Positions 26,601 through 33,096 of a stretch of DNA of 64,000 bases are shown here, piece after piece. The stretch's first letter is position 1. Every line of letters starts with the position of its first letter. The notes beneath the pieces were generated by a model that did no database searches, was not told where the DNA came from, and saw only the letters and a program-made list of their open reading frames with translations. The position numbers were made by a program, and so were the translations under genes. The stretch comes from a virus. The DNA is taken from the IMG/VR virus record IMGVR_UViG_3300024358_000009, positions 62,001 to 126,000 of that record, one strand, 5' to 3'.

Positions 26601-29593
26601 TAAACCTGTTCTCCAGTTGGTAATGCTTGAGCTTCTAATGTAGATGCTAAATTTGTTCTTTGAGTTTTTAATTCTTCCAATCTTTTTTCAGCAGTAATAA
26701 CGGCTGGATCTAAATTAGGATCTGCAAATGTAGAAGAAGTTCTTGCGGTTGCAACGGCAGAAGTTGTTGTTAATATTTTTTCATTTAATTTTTCGTACTT
26801 TCTCATTGTGGAAGTAGCAATGCCTTGTGCAGCTGACATAGCCTGAGAAGCACTGATATCTACTCTTTTTGCTCTTATTTGCTCATAAATAATATCTGTC
26901 AATATTTTAGTAGCTGCACTATACTGATCTTCTTCAGAGCCTGTTTGTGCAGAAACAAGTGTGCTTAAATCAAATTTTCTATTCTTAAAAATCTGACCTT
27001 GTTGTTGGGCGGTTATTAAAAGTCTAGGATCTATATCTCCACCAGCAGCAAATCCAACTCTTCCTCCTAATGCAAATTTTCCAAACTTATTCATTCTATC
27101 TAAGTTAGAAGAACCGATTGAAGAAGCAGAACTTGGGCTAAATACAAATTCGCCTGGAGTTAATAAAGAAGGAACTCTTCCTCCAGAAGCAAATCCTTTT
27201 CTTGCCATATTAGATAAATTATCTGCACCAATCTTTGATACAGAAGATTTTCTAATTACAAAAGAACCTTCTTCCAAATCCATTGGAACACTATCACTGT
27301 TACCAACTCCTGGAACTATGAATCCGCCATCAGCTTTTTTTCTTTTTTTAGGAAATGTAATAATATCAGAATTTTTTTCAAAATCGGCTGGTCTATTAAC
27401 TTTTGCTATATTAGCTATATCTTTTGCATAAACTCTTGATTCCTTATTTATAATATCAGCTGCTGAAACAACACTTCTTTTTAGTTCTACATAAACGCTT
27501 TTTTTATTTCCTAAAATTTTATTAATAGCTTCCTGATTAGGTTTTCCATTTTCATCTTTTATAAATTTTGATAAATTTTCAGATGTTGAAAAAGAATCAA
27601 TTGGGAAATTGGCTTCTGTAGATGCTTCTTTTGATTTTGTTCTTTTATTATAATAATATTCAAATATATATCCTTCTAATTGATTTTGTCCATTTGTGTC
27701 ACTATTAATTATTCCTTTTACTATTTCTGGACCTCTTGTTTTTCCGTATCTATCATTTATTTTTTTTCTATTTACAATATCTTTTGATTCATTAATTAAA
27801 TTTGTAGCTTCATTTTTAATCTTTTCACTTAACTTTGAATCGCCTATGCCTGGATTATAAGTAAAAACTGGTATATCAGTATCTTTGATAGAAATTTCTT
27901 GTCCATAAACATAAGCTTTAATAGCACTATCACTTTGAATTCTTCCATCTTTGACAGTTGCTTTTGGACTTTTTACTCCTTCTCCTGGTTTAAGTAATGT
28001 TACTTGTATTACATTTCTTAAATTTGGACTTTTTTTTCCAGACTGATAATCTTCTAAATTTATAACTCCACCAGCTGCAAATCTTTTTGGTATTACAACT
28101 TCACCTGGTTCAAGTAGTGCAGGAACAATATCTCCACTACCAGTTCCTGGTACTACTCCACCTCTTTTCATTTTTACAACGCCACCATCAGCAAATCTAT
28201 TTTGATTAAATATCTTTGGGTTTGGACTTGCCGTGATACCAGTGCTAAAGCCCTTTACAAACTGGCCTATTCCAGTAGCAACTTTTACAGCTGCCAAAGC
28301 ACCAACTAATGGTATCAATGGCTTTAAAGCATCTGCCAATTGAATTGCAGCACTAGCACCAGAAATAAATGTATCAAATAGTTTTTGAAAACCGGTAGAC
28401 TGAGTTATAGATCTAATTAAAGCATTAAATTCTTCCTTTAATTTTTGTAATTTAACCGCATAAGCTAATTGAGCCTGACCAGCATTTTGAGTTAATGATC
28501 CAGCACCAGCAATCGCCACATTAACAGCTTTTTGACTAACAGCAAATTCTTGAATAAGAGGTATGACTTTAGAAATTTGTCTATAACCACCAAGCTCTTC
28601 AACTATCTGTGCGAATTTTGGATCTGTAGTTGGAAGTCCAGATAAAGCAGCAGAGAGTCTTCGTATGGCTTCGTAAGGACCAACAAATTGCTGTTCTAAG
28701 TTAGCATTTCCTAAAGCTAAAGCTTCTTCTCTTGTATATCTAAGTTGAACACCAACTTCTTTAAGGGCATTTACAGTATTTCCACGCTGTATTCTTGTAA
28801 ATATAGTTCTAAGACCAGTACTGATAGTTTCAGCACTTTCTCTTGTTGTCTGCCTTACTGATGTAAATAAGCCTAGTAATTCATTAAGATCACCACCAGC
28901 AGCCTTAAAAGCACCACCAGTTTTACGAATGGCTTCTACAATGTCTCCAGCTTCAACAGCGAATTCGCCAGCAACTGCATTAACAGCACCTAAAGCTCCT
29001 TCTAAATTACTTGCACCAATTTTAAACTGATTGAGAATTGCAATTGCACCTTCAGTCGTATTAGTGAAATTTTCAAAGTTAGGAGCCAATGCTGCTTTAG
29101 CCAAAGCTTCCAAAGCAATTCTAGTATCTGCGATTGATAAGTTAGCTTGTTTTAATGTTACAGCTGCTTGAATTAAATCTTTGCTTGAAACGCCTAAAGA
29201 TGTAGATAGTCTAGTTACTTCATCAACAACACCTTGAATGGCAGAACCAGTATCTCCAGAAACCTGAACCAACTTAACCATCTGGCGATCAAAATCTATA
29301 GCCTCTTCTGTACCTTTTCTAATGGCATTAGATAATGAAATCATAGATCCAGCAGCTAAACTAAAAGCACCAAACCTTTTTGCTGCCAAACCAGCTTGAC
29401 GACCAAAGCTTTCTACGGATGTGATTGCACCTTCAATGTCAGCTTTAATTCTTTTGATTGAATCGGCATTAGCCATATTCAAATCAATATTGACCTTTTT
29501 ATTTCCTAATTGTTTATTTAAATCGTTAGATATCTTAGTAGCTGCCCCAGAAGCTAGGGCAACATTCATTATAGCTGTAATATTAAAGGCCAT
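17663..29593 (-). CDS. Tape measure protein, 3976 residues
   Basis: The longest gene here. Residues about 90-460 match the tape-measure core (FDRQMVKLVQVSGDTGSAI; AGDIVEAIRKTGGAFKAAG; ETISTGLRTIFTRIQRG). A hydrophobic stretch lies at about 1200-1285 (IGSGISAGLGAAATAAIAV) and coiled-coil-like regions follow. Gly-Gly-rich elements of the form GGxxPxxLxPGExV recur near residues 470, 760-860, 2200, 3135, 3230, 3420 and 3800-3850. A segment at about 600-720 resembles a PD-(D/E)xK nuclease (see findings). GAGGA precedes the ATG. The protein sets tail length during assembly and usually moves into the cell with the DNA. Confidence 0.9.
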   Translation of the reverse strand: MAFNITAIMNVALASGAATKISNDLNKQLGNKKVNIDLNMANADSIKRIKADIEGAITSVESFGRQAGLAAKRFGAFSLAAGSMISLSNAIRKGTEEAIDFDRQMVKLVQVSGDTGSAIQGVVDEVTRLSTSLGVSSKDLIQAAVTLKQANLSIADTRIALEALAKAALAPNFENFTNTTEGAIAILNQFKIGASNLEGALGAVNAVAGEFAVEAGDIVEAIRKTGGAFKAAGGDLNELLGLFTSVRQTTRESAETISTGLRTIFTRIQRGNTVNALKEVGVQLRYTREEALALGNANLEQQFVGPYEAIRRLSAALSGLPTTDPKFAQIVEELGGYRQISKVIPLIQEFAVSQKAVNVAIAGAGSLTQNAGQAQLAYAVKLQKLKEEFNALIRSITQSTGFQKLFDTFISGASAAIQLADALKPLIPLVGALAAVKVATGIGQFVKGFSTGITASPNPKIFNQNRFADGGVVKMKRGGVVPGTGSGDIVPALLEPGEVVIPKRFAAGGVINLEDYQSGKKSPNLRNVIQVTLLKPGEGVKSPKATVKDGRIQSDSAIKAYVYGQEISIKDTDIPVFTYNPGIGDSKLSEKIKNEATNLINESKDIVNRKKINDRYGKTRGPEIVKGIINSDTNGQNQLEGYIFEYYYNKRTKSKEASTEANFPIDSFSTSENLSKFIKDENGKPNQEAINKILGNKKSVYVELKRSVVSAADIINKESRVYAKDIANIAKVNRPADFEKNSDIITFPKKRKKADGGFIVPGVGNSDSVPMDLEEGSFVIRKSSVSKIGADNLSNMARKGFASGGRVPSLLTPGEFVFSPSSASSIGSSNLDRMNKFGKFALGGRVGFAAGGDIDPRLLITAQQQGQIFKNRKFDLSTLVSAQTGSEEDQYSAATKILTDIIYEQIRAKRVDISASQAMSAAQGIATSTMRKYEKLNEKILTTTSAVATARTSSTFADPNLDPAVITAEKRLEELKTQRTNLASTLEAQALPTGEQVYRFLPAEKAPLNVGEGRRGSESLANILSTRTEERLGKIAPSREAQQAIGTYTQQRLLTEEENKFKQQAVLAIANQLKIITGINDKEILIEAATQKYAQAVQQNANFVEKQGRVFGLESLEQDVIQKMNTSGKKVSDDLRGISTDLTQGKGFFGRFRVSFNSAAESIKSAFANLRDEIRNAGGGLRGTFAGFQRSSLGRGIIGAASVAASFGANYLENAAGTAEDVSAGRTSRTTNIIGSGISAGLGAAATAAIAVNVIPGLGQLASGLIIAGAGIASFISASKKAAAEIEKLNFQKSADKVNDSLRDVAEAGRFTARSEADLIRVLADFKVLQSRAREQAKAEGGDVNKIVADKLSERFGAALQPLTQILLSRVEQRTVGGEFNAEKIFADLKKDVAFFEILGAASRKSGDELNKFAFNLVKGKIESDRLAEVQRNAVASVEKLALSLEFFGNAVALSVQDFENMSRATTNFVDAMDRRSEFRAPVISERLKIGTPGNLFGSALDQTFGILGDAGKEQKNNALNLNKLYTALPAALQVARDKDFGTIAGEGMFKELQAILKEQKIDLKAPEFSGFAANIEDLLEKSRQSLTRQSKDFDPFALTKKALDQYANQFNQTNQQLANAVNSVGQEYINGLKRISDEQNRYLNELVVLNEKSLNVKKIEAEIQSAQTGRPISDFLKTEDINQPLLIRQRQLLENTNVNKADILDPQAIFKDLMVARDELKKSDEELKGSFTDLANADENARKKAQELALANQNIRDRISNLSDALKNLRDETISMTEAQGRLADAEQQREAKLSAARSMFTMDKRQLKELERGRGIAQDVAAGADISGLSLKRRKEFVQFTETFKNVRLPEFGGKTGEQIQNLALKRAYPQLNIQTEEEKSNQARADMLAIAKRQEEAAKLYSDAIKNGQDSTKRMQEIADKFIKDLKETFSVEQRKPLEAQRASLENQIGIIAGKDKGKDFADIRAGENLTAVKNLEDVYKELGLSNKDAFNVQADRMSETEQGYFASLFKRGPNLQTALNAQSGAKNLLEVKEFDKESIKKAGFKDGGVIDALNKLQSSLISSKYDKDLRITNRYFDKNLFEKALADIRDFGNIQNRTKEEFKSPEQIRALENLQSSLGLQNIPDRIRQSILREARKSGFGDSDQMESVINDLEKLKDIKIPFGRIGQELINLVNQLEEINKKIKKITIQPEEKAFGGLVSYFSEGGLAKGKDNIAMIANDEFIVNANATRNNLPLLNAINSGVNYKAEGGIQLRPKKAERNDPRIDPLIRSMGGVENEVAFYIDKGKKTTSESKTPYNIKRINPELYKDFEFKAYLNRITSKDVELKNSVRYGLIDFRDEFERSVSDYLSANEVFNNKDLLNEYMMELYVRASEKFDNLPSAKNINDVFNGLSNSEKNNILKIDSFAPRYPFSSTKVNLNDLNKDAAYLWLMNRRRVNRWQAEMMNLSPRDKNASGFLADIQADNFNNDPNKEAKALIEQTLKYREFFKNKQQQVFNEILTGTTTYAENEIAFHNDPNATRQMPLMNIPLARARENENLAFQKKQLKPKVQFARKDKDGNFHLDENARTGNTPSVIKREYIEKDKNGKIVIDENGKPKKFTGRTTNIGPIYDQSFSDLGELTAVEVDPKTGRIEEVDRSQFVIPSRAKVEAQRKEIEEKRARRIADQEARNDAEKIVEDRAKLSTKISQIAKDPSADNLNTLSQRFHVELAKTIASVKKKGSDIDDPRIYAEFDKFDLNEKSIDEYKKEGIDSIIPSLGVLRKYYQFRNALRFKDPNDPLTSFQGRDKLASELTAEATNLIAMRVLNKAELAKPEAVKKDGAMPVGEELVSKELEKLIRNYRQYYSFSDALSKGEDPLKKGFKNTDYTINDYELKNLRNDLPIPFSQIGLNDFMSDNGLDENNPEYIRLTKLKDKLFPYYEKSYKLVGDYSNIYKHADKVSYARPYFDATKKDADELISQMNSEINNFIRSEVVKNFRKNQANAAQVQIKPKPVVEDKLQAPQQLITPSVPPEPFKLKIPPELAKEKANAAAIQQEKPKVDEVFEWKAPQNSQEMYDKIYELKEAWIQSKEHKEFLAERHNGVSGIDVLNELEQKDLVSKERLRLRSYLKYLDDNGFREKFRNNLLLRNGGGMIPTMLTPGEAVIPPQIAKNNLSLLNDINYRKGGGGVNIVKSSGKSHPLSRGTDTEFQYLEAGSYVVNRASTEKNMGLLKSLSAGGVVYRQGGGLLAQAFQAREDQNILNSPFHPLFRAYTLREQYANDPTIGRDLAYSLPIGFYEREAKNKELDKNKRLTRDQFQLLIEGGKKFLEQEQSKEQQDRLNALFSGKAPSQQRMTNEEVGDQLTREWIANQARKQQQLTEQSQKPPFGNRGKGLEKNQFDLLNDAFKKLEKEQAKKEEEEDIKRRLGAGFRANGGLIYRAEGGDVAAGFSFNPLESGLNIAGLTAVAANKFKEKKDRLEETDIYSWSFDNLRIVKSEQFNTEFDIFKDYIDAIQANNVKDEKAMERFNVVKQEKDRRSQFRPQLIDREVDIFKLMLRLPTNDNNKLDLGMAKDFETTPEEARKNIEKARDIQRLVNAEKRYTGIVSGLVSLDRFGKRNKGDSFKEAEKYFDLAEIKAFADEKNKPAALKDRKDIDPSYFKDIVGIKGNVVIPEKIKASIINYMKNRKIKGFYGSDDFQRVTGFDDTVFNKIGTQTIFLRRSDVDSIQEAAGRENKNRLNIIGDITDKQISGDFIRGKGFMPDLTPDEMANALPGSDIAFQAAGQAEEQGLGFNQRFFLNSLDPANKPKGFAFGGYVNGASYGDMIPARLRAGEFVLNPQAAQSIGYGNLNAINEQRFFDGGIAGGDRLFDKVTKSSSAQKLDQIDTKSFSDSVKMFDGGVNKFDSSIKSMGESITRLQSAINDLAKINIPEEINGNITVENNANIKIDSPNFAGEVNTVVSNTMSKIVKALESTTGGAISQADIFRDIGTA

Positions 29594-29605
29594 TGCTATC
29601 CTCTA

Positions 29606-29651
29606 TAAAAAGAAAGGGAGCAATCTCTTATTTTAAGAAAAGACTGCTCCC
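29606..29651 (-). terminator. Intrinsic terminator before the tape measure gene
   Basis: On the - strand GGGAGCA (29651-29645) pairs with TGCTCCC (29622-29616), with further TCTT/AAGA pairing inside, followed by TTTCTTTTT. It lies after the chaperone-region gene 29686-30501 and 23 bases before the tape measure start, so it should reduce transcription of the giant gene. Confidence 0.75.
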
Positions 29652-29685
29652 ATTAGACTATCCTATTAAATATTACACCAATTTT

Positions 29686-30501
29686 TTATTCTTTATCTTC
29701 CTCAATTGGCTTGCCTTCATCATCCAAAAATGGAGTGAATTCAACAATATAATTACCTTCTTCATCCACTAAATTTCCTTCAATATCAACAAGTTTTCCG
29801 TCTTCGTTGATATATCGACCATCTTCATTAACAAGACGGCCTTCAGAGTCAACTCTACGGCCCTTCTTATCAATATAATTTAGCTGATCATCAACAAACT
29901 TATACTTCTTCAAGAATTCGTTTTCTGGAAGACGCTTTTCATAATCTGGGTCAATTCCATAAAGCATCATAGCCAAGTTAGAAGCTGCTGGCCCGATAGC
30001 TGGATCAATTTCTTTTGCAAGAAAGTCCTCATAAGACTTAAAGTATGGCTTGCCAGTATCATTAAATACAGTGCATGCCGAAACAAAGAAATTAAACTGG
30101 GCGTTGTCTGCCTGACCTTCAGCCGTATTATTATCAAGGCCAATACGGTCAGAATTAAGTGTGCGTAGTTCGGCCCTATAACGCTTCATCTGTAGGGCTA
30201 CTTCTTTTGCCTCACTAAGCTTAATACCGCCAGACTTAATTTTTCGCTCAGACTCGGCGATCTTTTCCTGTAGATCACGAAGTTGTTTTTGCTTATTATC
30301 ATCCCAAAGCTTCTGCTCTCGCATAACGCTTTCTACTTTAGCACGAAGAATACCGCCGGACTCAACGGCATCACGAAAGGCTTTATTATAAACCTTTTGT
30401 CCTTCTTGCTTTTGCTTGACAGTTGGACGCTGAACTGCAAGTTCAACTTCCTTATTATCAAGCGTTACTTTAAAAGTCCTCTTATTGTCAGGTGCACTCA
30501 T
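29686..30501 (-). CDS. Tail assembly chaperone-like protein with DG-repeat tail
   Basis: A 271-residue protein directly upstream of the tape measure, the usual place of tail assembly chaperones. It is helical and charged in the middle (residues about 45-130, coiled coil likely), with a compact segment FNFFVSACTVFNDTGKPYF near 140. The C-terminus (about 212-255) is a run of 8-residue repeats of the form VDxEGxLVNEDG. Its start overlaps the preceding stop (ATGA). Base composition is clearly more GC-rich than most neighbours, as for the capsid gene, so it is probably made in quantity. The chaperone role is inferred from position and character. Confidence 0.6.
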   Translation of the reverse strand: MSAPDNKRTFKVTLDNKEVELAVQRPTVKQKQEGQKVYNKAFRDAVESGGILRAKVESVMREQKLWDDNKQKQLRDLQEKIAESERKIKSGGIKLSEAKEVALQMKRYRAELRTLNSDRIGLDNNTAEGQADNAQFNFFVSACTVFNDTGKPYFKSYEDFLAKEIDPAIGPAASNLAMMLYGIDPDYEKRLPENEFLKKYKFVDDQLNYIDKKGRRVDSEGRLVNEDGRYINEDGKLVDIEGNLVDEEGNYIVEFTPFLDDEGKPIEEDKE

Positions 30502-30869
30502 GACGATCCTCCTTTAGAAAAATTTCGAGTGTAACCATCCCAAGAAACAGAGTATTGGTCTATCTCAGCTTCCATAGCCCTAAGCTGATTATTTCCGTTA
30601 TTTAATATTTCTGCTCTACACAATTCCCAAACATTTTTCCAGAACTTTTTATCAGCAATTAAATCTTCTTCATCGTCTGGGAAAATCTCCCAAAGTTCAC
30701 TGAAATGTTTTTCTACAGCAGAAAGAGCACCTATAAACGATGTTCGCATTTTTGTTTTAGAGACTTTTTTTAATTTATCCTTAGACAAAAAATAATGTTT
30801 TTGAGTTAACTTTTTTTCGTCTTCCTTATTGATCTTAGACGCTTTTTCAAAATTATCGTAAACTCCCAT
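30498..30869 (-). CDS. Small tail-assembly region protein
   Basis: A 123-residue charged helical protein with GAGG just before its ATG. Key segments are KKVSKTKMRTSFIGALSAVE in the middle and DQYSVSWDGYTRNFSKGG at the end. It sits between two genes of the chaperone region and overlaps the next by four bases. Possibly one of the paired chaperones that coat the tape measure. It is not matched to a named family. Confidence 0.5.
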   Translation of the reverse strand: MGVYDNFEKASKINKEDEKKLTQKHYFLSKDKLKKVSKTKMRTSFIGALSAVEKHFSELWEIFPDDEEDLIADKKFWKNVWELCRAEILNNGNNQLRAMEAEIDQYSVSWDGYTRNFSKGGSS

Positions 30870-30878
30870 GTTTTCCTC

Positions 30879-31904
30879 TCACATTGAGTTTTTCTTTAAT
30901 TGAACATCACGCCTAACATCGGCAAATTCAAGATCTGTAACTTCTCCCTTTTCCAAAATCGTCTTTTGCCTAGATCTTTTAATTGCCATAACTTCAGGAG
31001 TATTCATAGATTCTATCCGCTCTCTTTCTTTTTGTGAATGAGCAACTATGAAAATTTCTGAAGAATTTTTAACTTTGTCACTTAATGAACTATCTACTGA
31101 ATTTTGACCCTTCTTTAAATCTCTTTCTTTCTTTTGAGATATCATCCATCCATCTAAAGCATCATCATCTTGAACTAAATCATCTGGTGGAACTTCTGGA
31201 TGTTCAGCTATATTATCGTACAATTGACTCCAAGTTATTAAGGATCTCCGTTCGTCATCTAGATCAATGATAGGTATTCCAAAAATGGAACTTTCAGATT
31301 TTTTAACATTCCAATAACTTTTCCAAACAGAACTTTTAGCTAGTTGTCTTAGTTTTTCATCACCCAATTTACTTTGATTATAAAAAACAACCGCCTCATC
31401 TAATAAATCACTTCTGTTTTTCCAAAAAGAAGACTTGGTAAAAACCCTATCTCCATATTGATGATATAAACTACTGCCAACTAAATATTTAGTTTTTAAA
31501 GTAGATGCATAACCAGTAGCACTTATATGTATGTACGAATATTTTTCTGAAAATAAATTAACACGATCTATTTTTGCAACAAGAAGCACTTTCCTAATGA
31601 CAGCACTTTCTTTGTCTTTATAAAAATTTTTATATAAATTAACTTTTAGTTCTTCTATTTCCTTATTTAGTTTTTCAAGAAGTTCTTCTTTTTCATCATT
31701 CCAAATACCATGTTCTATTAACATATCATTAATTTCATGATCTGTATAAAGACCTTCTACACTAGCATCAACTAATGCTTCTTGATATATCTCTTCTGCT
31801 ATATATCTATCGTGTCTTTCTGGATGTTTAATTAAATAAATTTTATCTTTGTAATTAAATCTTATAAATCCAGCTATAATCCTAGCTATTAATAGTTCGT
31901 CCAA
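30879..31904 (-). CDS. Tail-assembly region protein, hypothetical
   Basis: A 341-residue protein starting at TTG with a strong AGGAGG site 4-5 bases upstream; no in-frame ATG lies near. The N-terminus (FNYKDKIYLIKHPERHDRY) is followed by a helical region EEIYQEALVDASVEGLYTD and a coiled coil around residues 72-95 (KEELLEKLNKEIEELKVNLY). The tail is Lys/Glu-rich. First gene after the terminator that follows the tail tube, so it should be expressed less than the tube. A chaperone or scaffold role is plausible from its place; the function is not shown by sequence. Confidence 0.5.
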   Translation of the reverse strand: MDELLIARIIAGFIRFNYKDKIYLIKHPERHDRYIAEEIYQEALVDASVEGLYTDHEINDMLIEHGIWNDEKEELLEKLNKEIEELKVNLYKNFYKDKESAVIRKVLLVAKIDRVNLFSEKYSYIHISATGYASTLKTKYLVGSSLYHQYGDRVFTKSSFWKNRSDLLDEAVVFYNQSKLGDEKLRQLAKSSVWKSYWNVKKSESSIFGIPIIDLDDERRSLITWSQLYDNIAEHPEVPPDDLVQDDDALDGWMISQKKERDLKKGQNSVDSSLSDKVKNSSEIFIVAHSQKERERIESMNTPEVMAIKRSRQKTILEKGEVTDLEFADVRRDVQLKKNSM

Positions 31905-31920
31905 AAGTCCTCCTAAAATA

Positions 31921-31954
31921 AAAAAACCAAGAGGATTTTAACCCCCTTGGTTTT
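31921..31954 (-). terminator. Intrinsic terminator after the tail tube gene
   Basis: On the - strand AAAACCAAG (31954-31946) pairs with CTTGGTTTT (31931-31923), with two more G-C pairs inside after a mismatch, and the stem runs into a run of T. It begins 24 bases after the tube gene's stop, fitting partial termination that keeps tube transcripts in excess. Confidence 0.8.
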
Positions 31955-31977
31955 ATTATAATCAGTTTTCCAAATTA

Positions 31978-33033
31978 TTACATAGGATCTGATGGATGTG
32001 TTACAGTAAAATCATTGAAGGTACGATAGCTATAAGTAACAGTTCCGTTACCGCCATCAGCACCACCGCCAGCATTGTTTACTGAAGTCAACTTACAGCT
32101 AGTTCCAAGATCTACTGCAAGACCTTCTTCAAATACAAGCTTAATAGATTGATCAGTAATGTTATCTTCAATTTCGTCGGCTTCTACTAAGTCACCAACT
32201 TTGTTCATAACTTCAAACTCAGCGGTAACTTCAACAGGGAACTTGACATAGCGGAAGTAAGGAGCCTTACGACCCAATTCAAGCATCTGTTCACGACCAA
32301 GATTTGCACTAACGCTAACAGATTGAACACTAGCTCTAAAGCAACCAAGAGCAGTATCAATTTCATTAACGCCATTGCTGCTAACACCTGGAATACCACC
32401 TTTTTTGGTAGCACCACTGTTGCAAGGAAGCAAGCTAGAAGCAAAAACAATATGCTGCCTACGATTAACACCACTGGCATTATTGTCAGTAGCTTTTTCT
32501 TCTGCACCAAGACCAGTTCCATCAGCAGTTGTTTGTGTATAACCTGTAAAATAACTTGCGTCACTAGCAGTGATTCTATGCCACTTCTTGTTATTAGCCA
32601 CTAAAGTCACGCTTTCGGTAGCATTTCCTTCAGTTGCAAGCTTATAAGAAATCTGGCTTACGAATGCACCAGAAACAATAACTTCAGAAAGTGGAGTACC
32701 ACTAGCTAAACCCTGAGTGTCATTATAAAACTGCATAGCAACTTTACACTTGGCATTGGATCGACCAACCAAAGTTGAGTCAGCACCTTCTTGAGTTGCC
32801 AAGCAATAAACTGGAGCAGTTCCATCAAGAACACGCTCAACAGTGATCTCAATATCAGGAACATTTTCAACGATTTGATAAAGAGCAAGTTGGCCAAGTT
32901 CAAAAATGTTTTCAAGATTAAAAGTGGTATTCATACCAACGCTTTGAACGCCATGTACGAATGCGTAATTGTCAGTTGCATCTGGAGAGATGCTGAGTGC
33001 TTCTACAGCATAAAACATTCTTCTATTTGCCAC
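31978..33033 (-). CDS. Tail tube (major tail) protein
   Basis: A 351-residue protein starting at GTG with GAGGAG 8 bases upstream. The N-terminus (FYAVEALSISPDATDNYAFV, then HGVQSVGMNTTFNLENIFEL and GQLALYQIVENVPDIEITVE) is the pattern of tube proteins of large phages, where the FExGQL segment packs in the ring. Higher GC content than most of the window, its own terminator and its position before the chaperone and tape measure genes fit a high-copy tail component. No sheath gene is next to it. Confidence 0.75.
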   Translation of the reverse strand: MANRRMFYAVEALSISPDATDNYAFVHGVQSVGMNTTFNLENIFELGQLALYQIVENVPDIEITVERVLDGTAPVYCLATQEGADSTLVGRSNAKCKVAMQFYNDTQGLASGTPLSEVIVSGAFVSQISYKLATEGNATESVTLVANNKKWHRITASDASYFTGYTQTTADGTGLGAEEKATDNNASGVNRRQHIVFASSLLPCNSGATKKGGIPGVSSNGVNEIDTALGCFRASVQSVSVSANLGREQMLELGRKAPYFRYVKFPVEVTAEFEVMNKVGDLVEADEIEDNITDQSIKLVFEEGLAVDLGTSCKLTSVNNAGGGADGGNGTVTYSYRTFNDFTVTHPSDPM

Positions 33034-33055
33034 GGTTATTCTCCTCTAAGCAGTT

Positions 33056-33069
33056 TAGGTAATTACCTA
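33056..33069. promoter_or_regulatory. 14-bp palindrome in the tail tube leader
   Basis: TAGGTAATTACCTA is a perfect inverted repeat located 23-36 bases upstream of the tube GTG. On the - strand it is preceded by a TTTTATATAGG run that could serve as a promoter -10 region. It may be an operator or a transcript-stability element; there is no direct evidence of use. Confidence 0.35.
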
Positions 33070-33096
33070 TATAAAAGTTACACCAAAATTGACATT

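Noticed and set aside
29686-30869. Programmed frameshift between the two chaperone-region genes
   Set aside because: The genes overlap by ATGA with a normal start, and no slippery heptamer was recognised near the junction; separate initiation explains the layout.
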